From assembly GCA_005878995.1 (NCBI GenBank), contig VBME01000064.1, positions 1 through 11,442 on the forward strand: a stretch of DNA of 11,442 nucleotides, written 5' to 3'. A program made the translations under genes and the position numbers. The notes beneath the pieces are model-generated. The model ran no database searches, was not told the origin of the DNA, and saw only the letters and a program-made list of their open reading frames with translations. This DNA comes from Methanobacteriota archaeon (GTDB lineage Archaea; Thermoplasmatota; Thermoplasmata; RBG-16-68-12). Shown here piece by piece: positions 1 to 4,598 of this stretch (its first letter is position 1; each line of letters opens with the position of its first letter).

Positions 1-653
1 ACCTTCACAATCACACGCAGTACTCGCCGGACTCCCGAGTCGACCCCGGCCGACTCGTCGCGGTCGCCCAGCGGATGGGCCTCGCGGGAGTCGCGATCAC
101 GGACCACAACGCGGTCGGTGGAATCCGGGTGGCGGAGGCGGCGGCGAGCGGCGGCTTCCTCGTGATCCCCGCGATCGAAGTCTCGACGGAGGCCGGCCAC
201 GTCCTCGGGTACGGAGTCCGCGATCTCGTCCCGCGGGACCTTTCCGTCGCGGAGACCGCCGAACGGATCGTGGCGCTCGGCGGCGTCCCCGTCGCGGCCC
301 ACCCGTTCCGATTTTGGTCCGGACTCGGCCCTGCCGCCGTGGGGCAGGCAGCCTTCCCCGCGTACGAGACGTGTAACGGTCGCACCCTGCGACGCGGCAA
401 CGTACGAGCCCGCGCGTTGGCCCGCAAGCGGAAGGTCGGTGAGACCGGAGGGAGCGACAGCCACTTCCTCGACGAGGTCGCGAGGGCCACGACCGCGATC
501 GACGTGGGCGCCCTCGGCGTGGACGACGTCCTCCAAGTGCTTGGTCAGGGGCGGACCGCCGCCCAAGGGATCGATCGCGGGGCGGCCGCGACCGTCCGAT
601 ACGTCACGAAATGCGTGGGCCAGTGGTTCCTCCGCGGGATGCGAAGGATCTAG
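1..653 (+). CDS. PHP-domain metal-dependent phosphoesterase (5'-truncated by window edge)
   Basis: The reading frame is open from position 3, and 216 residues are visible before TAG at 651-653. The ATG at 75 is internal and not the start, because the first PHP motif (LHNHT) lies upstream of it at the window edge. The set of PHP metal ligands can be read in order: HNH in the first few residues, TDHN, the Glu of IEVST, the His of TEAGH, the His of AAHPF, and Asp-His in GGSDSH. Known family members are trinuclear-metal phosphoesterases acting on histidinol phosphate, nucleotides or short RNA/DNA 5' ends. The substrate cannot be told from this stand-alone domain. The C-terminus is short and basic with Trp and Arg (QWFLRGMRRI). 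It converges on the Roadblock gene with a single base between the stop codons. The family is well supported; the specific function is not assigned. Confidence 0.85.
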   Translation, partial: LHNHTQYSPDSRVDPGRLVAVAQRMGLAGVAITDHNAVGGIRVAEAAASGGFLVIPAIEVSTEAGHVLGYGVRDLVPRDLSVAETAERIVALGGVPVAAHPFRFWSGLGPAAVGQAAFPAYETCNGRTLRRGNVRARALARKRKVGETGGSDSHFLDEVARATTAIDVGALGVDDVLQVLGQGRTAAQGIDRGAAATVRYVTKCVGQWFLRGMRRI

Positions 654-654
654 C

Positions 655-1014
655 TCACAGGTGTTCCTCAATCCGTGGGATGTACTTCTCGACGGCGTTC
701 TTCATCTTCAGCGGATCCGCGGTCGTCGGGAGTCGCAACACGAGCAGGGCCTTCCGGCCTCCGTGGATGATCAGGTACTTGTTCGACTTGCAGTGGATCA
801 CGACCGACTCGAGCGAATCTTTCGCCTCGGACGTCACGGTCTCCGCCGACCCCACGAGGACCGCGAACATGGATCCGAAGGTGTCCACGTGCACACCGCG
901 CGGGAAGCTGCCCGCGAGGTACGTCCCCGCGAGCGAGACGAGCATCGCTTCTTGGACGCCTTCGTTTTGCTCGATCTCGCGAAGCAGGGTCTCGAGACCG
1001 GTCGTGTCGACCAT
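655..1014 (-). CDS. Roadblock/LC7 domain protein
   Basis: A 119-residue single-domain protein starting MVDTTGLETLLREI. It has the Roadblock/LC7 pattern: an N-terminal helix, then beta strands AMLVSLAG, SMFAVLVGSAE, ESVVIHCKSNKYLIIHGG and KALLVLRL, and a C-terminal helix ending IPRIEEHL. Family members (MglB, dynein light chain LC7, archaeal stand-alone forms) usually dimerise and act on small Ras-like GTPases; no GTPase gene is in this window, so the partner is unknown. I chose the ATG at 1014 over an in-frame GTG at 1038. A GGAG Shine-Dalgarno site sits 8 nt upstream, and the TATA element at 1055-1060 would start transcription at about 1033, inside the longer form. The gene lies behind ribH on the same strand with a 79-nt gap and its own promoter, so it need not be part of the flavin operon. 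Confidence 0.8.
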   Translation of the reverse strand: MVDTTGLETLLREIEQNEGVQEAMLVSLAGTYLAGSFPRGVHVDTFGSMFAVLVGSAETVTSEAKDSLESVVIHCKSNKYLIIHGGRKALLVLRLPTTADPLKMKNAVEKYIPRIEEHL

Positions 1015-1022
1015 CGCGTTCG

Positions 1023-1026
1023 CTCC
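1023..1026 (-). promoter_or_regulatory. Shine-Dalgarno site deciding the Roadblock gene start
   Basis: GGAG lies 8 nt before the ATG at 1014. It supports that start over the GTG at 1038. It also shows that this gene is probably not translated from a leaderless mRNA, unlike ribB and the DUF106 gene. Confidence 0.6.
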
Positions 1027-1054
1027 GAACCGGCCCACATGGACCGGCCGCGGG

Positions 1055-1060
1055 ATTAAA
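1055..1060 (-). promoter_or_regulatory. TATA-like element of the Roadblock gene
   Basis: TTTAAT read on the minus strand, in the otherwise G+C-rich gap between ribH and the Roadblock gene. Counting about 25 nt downstream gives a start near 1033 and a 5' leader of about 19 nt holding the GGAG site. The same gap contains a TTTT run (minus strand, 1086-1089) just past the ribH stop that could help end the flavin transcript; that is only a weak suggestion. Confidence 0.45.
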
Positions 1061-1093
1061 CCTTTACGACGTGAATCTCAGGGGGAAAACCGT

Positions 1094-1501
1094 TCACAAT
1101 CCGCGCAGCAGCTCGTGCATTGCCAAGGCGACGTCGACGGCCTCCGCACCCTTGTCCACGCGGGCCATCGCTTGCTCGTCCGTCATCCCGGGGCCCGTGA
1201 TTCCGAGGCCCACCGGTTTCCGCGTGTCCCGTTGGACGTCGAGGAGCGCCTTCGGCACGGCGGCCATGAGCGCCTCGTCGTGCGACGTCTCGCCCTTGAT
1301 CACTGCGCCAATCGCGACGGCCGCGTCGACGTCGGCGCGTTCGAGGAGTCTTCGTACCGCGAGGGGGATTTCGAACGTTCCGGGCACGCGGACCACGGAC
1401 GTGACGCGAATCCCGCGCTCCTTGGCCCGCGCGAGCGCTCGCTCGACCATGACGTCCGTCACCTCGCGGTTGAACTCCGCCGCGACGATCGCGAGCCTCA
1501 T
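1094..1501 (-). CDS. ribH: 6,7-dimethyl-8-ribityllumazine synthase
   Basis: A 135-residue protein, the usual compact archaeal length. RibH condenses 5-amino-6-ribitylamino-uracil with 3,4-dihydroxy-2-butanone 4-phosphate to give 6,7-dimethyl-8-ribityllumazine, and family members assemble into pentamers or 60-mer capsids. Signature segments are AAEFNREVTD at the N-terminus, VRVPGTFEIP for substrate binding (about residues 37-46), and AIGAVIKGETSHDE, which holds the catalytic His at residue 74. The ATG overlaps the ribC stop in an ATGA arrangement (1498-1501), pointing to translational coupling. It is last in the ribB-ribL-ribC-ribH run, so the substrate from RibB and the product used by RibC are made from the same transcript. 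Confidence 0.95.
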   Translation of the reverse strand: MRLAIVAAEFNREVTDVMVERALARAKERGIRVTSVVRVPGTFEIPLAVRRLLERADVDAAVAIGAVIKGETSHDEALMAAVPKALLDVQRDTRKPVGLGITGPGMTDEQAMARVDKGAEAVDVALAMHELLRGL

Positions 1502-2067
1502 GACCGCGTCACCTTGAGCGGTCCCGCATCCTCGAATCCCTCCCGCTGACCGGTCCCCGCCCTCGCGCGAATCGCCTCGGGCCGGAAGAGGAGGTCGTAC
1601 GCGTTCACCGCGTGCTCCCGCGTCCGCCGGTCGAACAACCCCGCGAGCTCGATCTCGTCCGCCGCTTCCTCCTCATGGACCATGACGCCGAGGATGTGCC
1701 GCCCGACCGCGGCCTGCACCGCTTGGAGACCAAAGTCCGCGGCGAGGGCGCAGTCCTTGTCGACCGGCTGCCGTCCGACCATGCCGAGCGCGAGCACGAG
1801 GTCGCACCCGCGGTCGAACAGGATCCTCGCGCCCGCGGCGAGATCCTTGATCCCAGGGACCGTGTACCGCTCGACCGTGAAGCCCCCGCCCTGTTTCCGC
1901 AACTCGTCGATCGCGGCGGATGCCATGTCGTAACGGGAGAAGGACGTGTCGACGATCCCGATCCGCTTCAGGCGTTTCGCTTTCGTCGGCGAGAGGGAGG
2001 ATGATCCACGGCCCCGCGAGGCTTTGCGCGTTCGACCTCGCTGAGCCGCTCTTGGAGCGCGAGCCAT
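1498..2067 (-). CDS. ribC: Riboflavin synthase, archaeal type
   Basis: It dismutates two 6,7-dimethyl-8-ribityllumazine molecules into riboflavin and the pyrimidine precursor. The core matches the archaeal RibC family, which is related to lumazine synthase rather than to bacterial RibE: GIVDTSFSRYDMASAAIDEL, then TVPGIKDLAAGARIL, GCDLVLALGM, VMVHEEEA and RTREHAVNAYDLLF. The 189 residues exceed the usual roughly 150 because of about 35 N-terminal residues rich in Arg, Lys and Ser, plus a short C-terminal tail. No ATG, GTG or TTG occurs in frame between the ATG at 2067 and the conserved core, and GGTGG lies 4 nt before that ATG, so I accept the long form. This makes a 100-nt overlap with ribL in another frame. 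A CTG start near the core cannot be excluded. Confidence 0.9.
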   Translation of the reverse strand: MARAPRAAQRGRTRKASRGRGSSSLSPTKAKRLKRIGIVDTSFSRYDMASAAIDELRKQGGGFTVERYTVPGIKDLAAGARILFDRGCDLVLALGMVGRQPVDKDCALAADFGLQAVQAAVGRHILGVMVHEEEAADEIELAGLFDRRTREHAVNAYDLLFRPEAIRARAGTGQREGFEDAGPLKVTRS

Positions 2068-2474
2068 TCGGCCACCTTCCTCACGATCTTGCGGGTGCCG
2101 ACCAGGTCACCTTCGAACCGCGGGAGCCGGACGACCTTCGTAGCGAGGCCACGCTTGCGGCATTCCTCCAGGATCCGCTCCTCGCTATGGACCTGATCGT
2201 ACCCGATCGCGATGATATCCGGGCGGATCTCTTCGAGGATGTCGTAGATGTTGCCTTCATGGCCGAGGACCGCACGGTCGACCGGCTTGAGCGCCTCGAC
2301 CATCTGGAAGCGGGCGGACTCCGGCATGATCGGCTCGTGCTTGAACTTCCGCGCGGTGCTGTCGCGCGCGACGACGACCCACAGCTCGTCGCCGAGCTTC
2401 CGCGCCTCGCGGAGAAAGTACACATGACCGGGATGGAGGAGATCGAAGACCCCCGTCGCCATTACGCGGACCAC
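1968..2474 (-). CDS. ribL: FAD synthetase (FMN adenylyltransferase), archaeal RibL
   Basis: A member of the nucleotidyl-transferase superfamily that in archaea transfers AMP from ATP to FMN, giving FAD. At 168 residues it is slightly longer than the roughly 150 of characterised archaeal RibL. The N-terminus MVRVMATGVFDLLHPGH carries the HxGH nucleotide-binding motif at residues 14-17, followed by LREARKLGDELWVVVARD, GHEGNIYDIL, IIAIGYDQ, and LVGTRKIV where related enzymes have the ISSTR-type segment. I prefer the GTG at 2474, which gives the family-typical N-terminus; a GTG at 2483 and an ATG at 2462 are alternatives. The start lies inside the end of ribB (13-nt overlap), and the last 100 nt overlap ribC. 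The basic C-terminus (SRRRKRNA) results from that overlap. The flavin neighbours support FAD synthetase over the related glycerol-3-phosphate cytidylyltransferase. Confidence 0.88.
   Translation of the reverse strand: MVRVMATGVFDLLHPGHVYFLREARKLGDELWVVVARDSTARKFKHEPIMPESARFQMVEALKPVDRAVLGHEGNIYDILEEIRPDIIAIGYDQVHSEERILEECRKRGLATKVVRLPRFEGDLVGTRKIVRKVAEWLALQERLSEVERAKPRGAVDHPPSRRRKRNA
2072..2082 (-). promoter_or_regulatory. Purine-rich ribosome-binding sequence for ribC
   Basis: GAGGAAGGTGG lies inside the ribL coding sequence and ends 4 nt before the ribC ATG at 2067. It is the main reason to accept the upstream start that creates the long ribL/ribC overlap. It also encodes ribL residues, so it may partly reflect coding sequence. 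Confidence 0.5.
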
Positions 2475-3157
2475 GAACGCCACGCTCGGACGATGTCCTG
2501 CCCTTCCAGGAACACGAGATTCCTCGCCCGAGCATATGCCTTTGCATCTTCCTTCGAGACGGCCTGTCCGTCGTCCGCCATCATCTCGCAAATCGTCGCG
2601 GTCGGCGCGAGGCCGGCCATGATCATGAGCGCCGTCGTGAGCTCCGTGTGACCGCGTCGTTCGGCGAGGAGCGGTTCCGCGGCGTTCAGGAGCGGCACGT
2701 GGCCCGGAGAACGAAACTCGTTGGCGAAGACGTCGGCGGCCCAGCCGTTCTCCCGCTTCGTGGCCTCCTTCGCGATTCCGGCCAGACGGGAAATCGTCTT
2801 CGCACGGTCGATGTCCGTCACGCCGGTGAACGTGTCGCGGTGGTTCACGGAAATCGAGAAGGCGCTGTGTCGGTCATATTTGATGTCCTCCGTCGAAAGG
2901 GCAGCGAGGACGGGGTACGCGCGGGTCGCCCGCCGAAGGACGTCGGCCATGAACGGCAGGCCGATGCGCGCCCGGACTTCGCCGGACAGGGTCATGCAGA
3001 TGAGTCCGCCGGCCTCTTTGCGGAGGGTTCGGATCGAAGCCGGCGATACGAACTCGCTCGCGATCGTGAGGTCCGTTTCGGCCTCCCGGCCATCGCCGTC
3101 GTAGACGAGGATGAACGCTCCAGCCCGCAGCGCCTCGATGGCGCGTTGGAGATCCAC
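2462..3157 (-). CDS. ribB: 3,4-dihydroxy-2-butanone 4-phosphate synthase
   Basis: Converts ribulose 5-phosphate to 3,4-dihydroxy-2-butanone 4-phosphate and formate, supplying the four-carbon unit for lumazine. From the GTG at 3157 it has 231 residues, close to the archaeal single-domain length. Motifs: YDGDGREAETDL with the acidic metal/substrate residues (19-30), AGGLICMTL (49-57), SISVNHRDTFTGVTDIDRA (101-119), FRSPGHV (148-154) and RRGHTE (167-172). There is no fused GTP cyclohydrolase II domain, as expected for archaea. The open frame runs upstream to 3487, but the extra part is antisense to the isomerase gene and unlike the family. The GTG at 3157 sits 24 nt from the centre of a TATATAT box, so the mRNA is probably leaderless. 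It is the first gene of the flavin operon. Confidence 0.95.
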   Translation of the reverse strand: MDLQRAIEALRAGAFILVYDGDGREAETDLTIASEFVSPASIRTLRKEAGGLICMTLSGEVRARIGLPFMADVLRRATRAYPVLAALSTEDIKYDRHSAFSISVNHRDTFTGVTDIDRAKTISRLAGIAKEATKRENGWAADVFANEFRSPGHVPLLNAAEPLLAERRGHTELTTALMIMAGLAPTATICEMMADDGQAVSKEDAKAYARARNLVFLEGQDIVRAWRSWSA

Positions 3158-3177
3158 GGCCGTTTGCAGCCCGGCAG

Positions 3178-3184
3178 TATATAT
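3178..3184 (-). promoter_or_regulatory. TATA box of the ribB-ribL-ribC-ribH operon
   Basis: TATATAT in an A+T-rich island (about 3178-3215) within very G+C-rich surroundings. Its centre is 24 nt upstream of the ribB GTG at 3157, the normal archaeal distance from TATA to transcription start, implying a leaderless operon mRNA. No FMN riboswitch could fit ahead of ribB. Confidence 0.75.
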
Positions 3185-3237
3185 CAAGATTATTGTAAGA
3201 ACCAACTTCTTGGTTTCCAGCTCGGAGGACGGAGTCC

Positions 3238-3243
3238 TTATTT
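3238..3243 (+). promoter_or_regulatory. TATA-like element of the isomerase gene
   Basis: TTATTT on the plus strand, centred about 26 nt before the ATG at 3267. It supports that ATG as the start, since the ATG at 3255 would lie upstream of the predicted transcription start. It shares the 109-nt divergent region with the ribB promoter. Confidence 0.5.
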
Positions 3244-3266
3244 CGGCCGGTCCCATGCCGTCCGGG

Positions 3267-4319
3267 ATGCTCGACGCGCGGGCCGTCGCACGGGTCGACC
3301 CGGGAGGGATGCGAGACATCATCGCGTCACTTCCCGACCAGATTTCCGCGGCGGCGATCTGGGCCGAGGGCAGGGCCCGGGCGCCAATCGCCGAGGCCCA
3401 ACGCGTCTTCCTGATCGGGATGGGCGGCTCCGCGATTGCGGGGGATGTCTTCGCCGCTTGGGTGGCGGACCGTTGCAAAGTGCCCATCCAGGTCGTCCGG
3501 GACTACCGGCTTCCGTCGTACGCCCGTCCGGAAGACCTCCTCGTCGCCGTGTCGTATTCCGGCAACACGGAAGAGACGCTCGGGGCGACGGCCGAGGGCA
3601 TCAAACTGGGGTGCCGGGTCATCGCAATCACCTCCGGGGGCCGTCTTGGAGACCTTGCACGCGGAGGCGGATGGCCCGTCTTCGAGGTGCCCGCGGGGTT
3701 GCCGCCCCGGGGCGCGTTCGGTCACCTCTTCGGAATCCTGTCGACGATCGGAAGCGGATGGACGTACGGAGATTTGAGAGGTGACGTGGAACAAGCCGTC
3801 GCCCACTTGAACGAACTGAGGACACGCCTCCGTCCGGAGAGCGGCCTTCGCTTGAACCGGGCGAAAGCCCTCGCGCTCCGCCTCAAGACCACGGTCCCGA
3901 TCCTCTATGCGGCGCCTCCCTTCACTGCGGTCGCGAGACGCTGGCAGACGCAGCTGAACGAGAACGCGAAGGTCCTCGCCTTCTCCTCGACCTTTCCGGA
4001 GGCGGACCATAACGAGCTCGTCGGCTGGGTCGAGGACCCGCGGGCTCGGTCGTACCGCCCGATCATTCTCCGAGACGCCGACGAGCCACCCGAGTTGAAA
4101 CGGCAACTCGACATCACGACATCCTTGATGTCGAAGCGGACGAAGGTCGAGGAAGTCCGCGACGATGGCCCGTCCCTCCTGAGTCGAATGCTCGGCACAC
4201 TGTATCTGGGAGACTACGTCAGCCTCTACCTCGCGGCCCTCCGAGGCGTGGATCCGTTGCCGCTGAAACCGATTGAAACCCTGAAGGCCAAACTCGCCGC
4301 GGCGCGCCGAAAGAGCTGA
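3267..4319 (+). CDS. Bifunctional phosphoglucose/phosphomannose isomerase
   Basis: Interconverts glucose 6-phosphate or mannose 6-phosphate with fructose 6-phosphate, linking glycolysis/gluconeogenesis to mannose-containing glycans. The 350-residue protein shows the archaeal PGI/PMI pattern of two SIS sugar-isomerase folds: FLIGMGGSAIAGD (near residue 52) and SYSGNTEET (near 96) for phosphate binding, then QLNENAKVLAF with the probable catalytic Glu232, and PEADHNELVGW with the probable catalytic His248. It ends with a helical C-terminus (KPIETLKAKLAAARRKS). The start was chosen from the TATA-like element 26 nt upstream; ATG 3255 would add four residues. The open frame back to 3111 is antisense to ribB and was rejected. 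The gene diverges from ribB and converges on tRNA-Ser with one base between them. Confidence 0.9.
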   Translation: MLDARAVARVDPGGMRDIIASLPDQISAAAIWAEGRARAPIAEAQRVFLIGMGGSAIAGDVFAAWVADRCKVPIQVVRDYRLPSYARPEDLLVAVSYSGNTEETLGATAEGIKLGCRVIAITSGGRLGDLARGGGWPVFEVPAGLPPRGAFGHLFGILSTIGSGWTYGDLRGDVEQAVAHLNELRTRLRPESGLRLNRAKALALRLKTTVPILYAAPPFTAVARRWQTQLNENAKVLAFSSTFPEADHNELVGWVEDPRARSYRPIILRDADEPPELKRQLDITTSLMSKRTKVEEVRDDGPSLLSRMLGTLYLGDYVSLYLAALRGVDPLPLKPIETLKAKLAAARRKS

Positions 4320-4320
4320 A

Positions 4321-4427
4321 CGCCGGGGGGGAGATTTGAACTCCCGAGGTCTTTCGACCACGGCGTGGCTGGCGGCGGCATTCCGCCGACTCCAGCGCCG
4401 CGCCCTACCGGGCTAGGCGACCCCGGC
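4321..4427 (-). tRNA. tRNA-Ser (anticodon GGA), with intron
   Basis: It folds as a complete type II tRNA. The 7-bp acceptor stem is perfect (GCCGGGG with CCCCGGC). The D-arm GCCT/GGGC has a loop containing AGCCCGGTA, and the anticodon stem is CGGCG/CGCCG. The anticodon GGA is at 4391-4393, with T33 before it and G37 after. The long variable arm has GGTC/GACC around GAAA, and the T-arm is GGGAG/CTCCC with loop TTCAAAT. The long variable arm, GGA anticodon and discriminator G73 (position 4321) all indicate serine. A 23-nt intron interrupts positions 37/38, leaving an 84-nt mature body. CCA is not encoded. The 3' end is one base from the stop of the convergent isomerase gene. Confidence 0.95.
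4367..4389 (-). other. Archaeal tRNA intron (canonical 37/38) with bulge-helix-bulge
   Basis: The exon-intron fold is a textbook bulge-helix-bulge. The anticodon stem is followed by a 3-nt bulge CCA on the 3' side, a 4-bp helix CTGG/CCAG, a 3-nt bulge AGT on the 5' side, and then an intron stem CGGCGG/CCGCCG closed by an AATG loop. Cutting after the second base of each bulge removes exactly 23 nt and rejoins G37 to A38. The tRNA splicing endonuclease (EndA) is the expected enzyme; it is not encoded in this window. Confidence 0.93.
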
Positions 4428-4450
4428 TTCGGAAACCCACAAGTAGTCCG

Positions 4451-4458
4451 ATTCTTAG
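4451..4458 (-). promoter_or_regulatory. Possible TATA-like element of tRNA-Ser
   Basis: CTAAGAAT on the minus strand, centred about 27 nt upstream of the tRNA 5' end and the most A+T-rich stretch at the right distance. It is a poor match to the archaeal consensus, so this is a positional inference only. Confidence 0.3.
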
Positions 4459-4468
4459 GAGTTTTGGT

Positions 4469-4497
4469 CGCCGGCCACCGGAGCAGGCGACCTCGGC
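4469..4497 (-). repeat. tRNA 5'-head-like fragment (partial duplication of tRNA-Ser?)
   Basis: Aligned without gaps, 4497-4477 matches the first 21 bases of tRNA-Ser (4427-4407) at 17 positions. It keeps the acceptor 5' strand, T8, the GCC of the D stem and the CCGGT of the D loop. A GGC that can close the D stem and a CGGCG like the anticodon 5' strand follow. No T33, anticodon loop, T-arm or acceptor 3' strand follows, so it is not a tRNA gene. Confidence 0.45.
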
Positions 4498-4550
4498 ACC
4501 CACCACCCGCGCGCCTGGCTCACGCGTCTTAGAACTTCTCAACGCGGATC

Positions 4551-4565
4551 GAACTCGACGAGTTC
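4551..4565. repeat. 15-nt perfect palindrome (operator-like dyad)
   Basis: GAACTCG and CGAGTTC flank a single central A. It lies 33 nt past the M48 protease stop and is not followed by a T-run on either strand. It could be a protein-binding dyad or chance; nothing links it to a gene. Confidence 0.35.
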
Positions 4566-4598
4566 ACACCTACCTGACGGACGGGCCACCCTGCCTCT

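Larger units (their letters stand above)
4428..4598. other. Non-coding spacer between tRNA-Ser and the M48 protease gene
   Basis: There is no credible protein gene in these 171 nt. It holds a tRNA-head-like fragment (4469-4497) and a 15-nt palindrome (4551-4565). A weak A+T stretch (CTAAGAAT on the minus strand, 4451-4458), centred about 27 nt before the tRNA, could be its promoter. I looked for C/D-box motifs (RTGATGA with CTGA) and saw none. No T-rich tract marks the end of the protease operon. Confidence 0.6.

Noticed and set aside
3158..3487. An upstream extension of ribB by about 110 codons
   Set aside because: It runs antisense to the isomerase gene and crosses the TATA box. The RibB family begins at the helix starting near position 3157.
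2648..3784. A 378-codon plus-strand open frame across ribB and into the isomerase gene
   Set aside because: It is antisense to ribB and out of frame with the isomerase, has low-complexity Arg/Gly/Asp-rich content, and resembles no family. High G+C content creates such long spurious frames.
4466..4492. A hairpin with 7-bp arms (GGTCGCC/GGCGACC) as an intrinsic terminator
   Set aside because: The T-run precedes the hairpin on the plus strand, and an A-run follows it on the minus strand, so no U-tract follows the stem in either direction. Part of the stem is explained by the tRNA-like head.
4469..4497. The 5' half of a split tRNA gene
   Set aside because: After the CGGCG stem there is no T33 or plausible anticodon loop, and no GT-rich joining stem. 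No matching 3' half was seen in the window.
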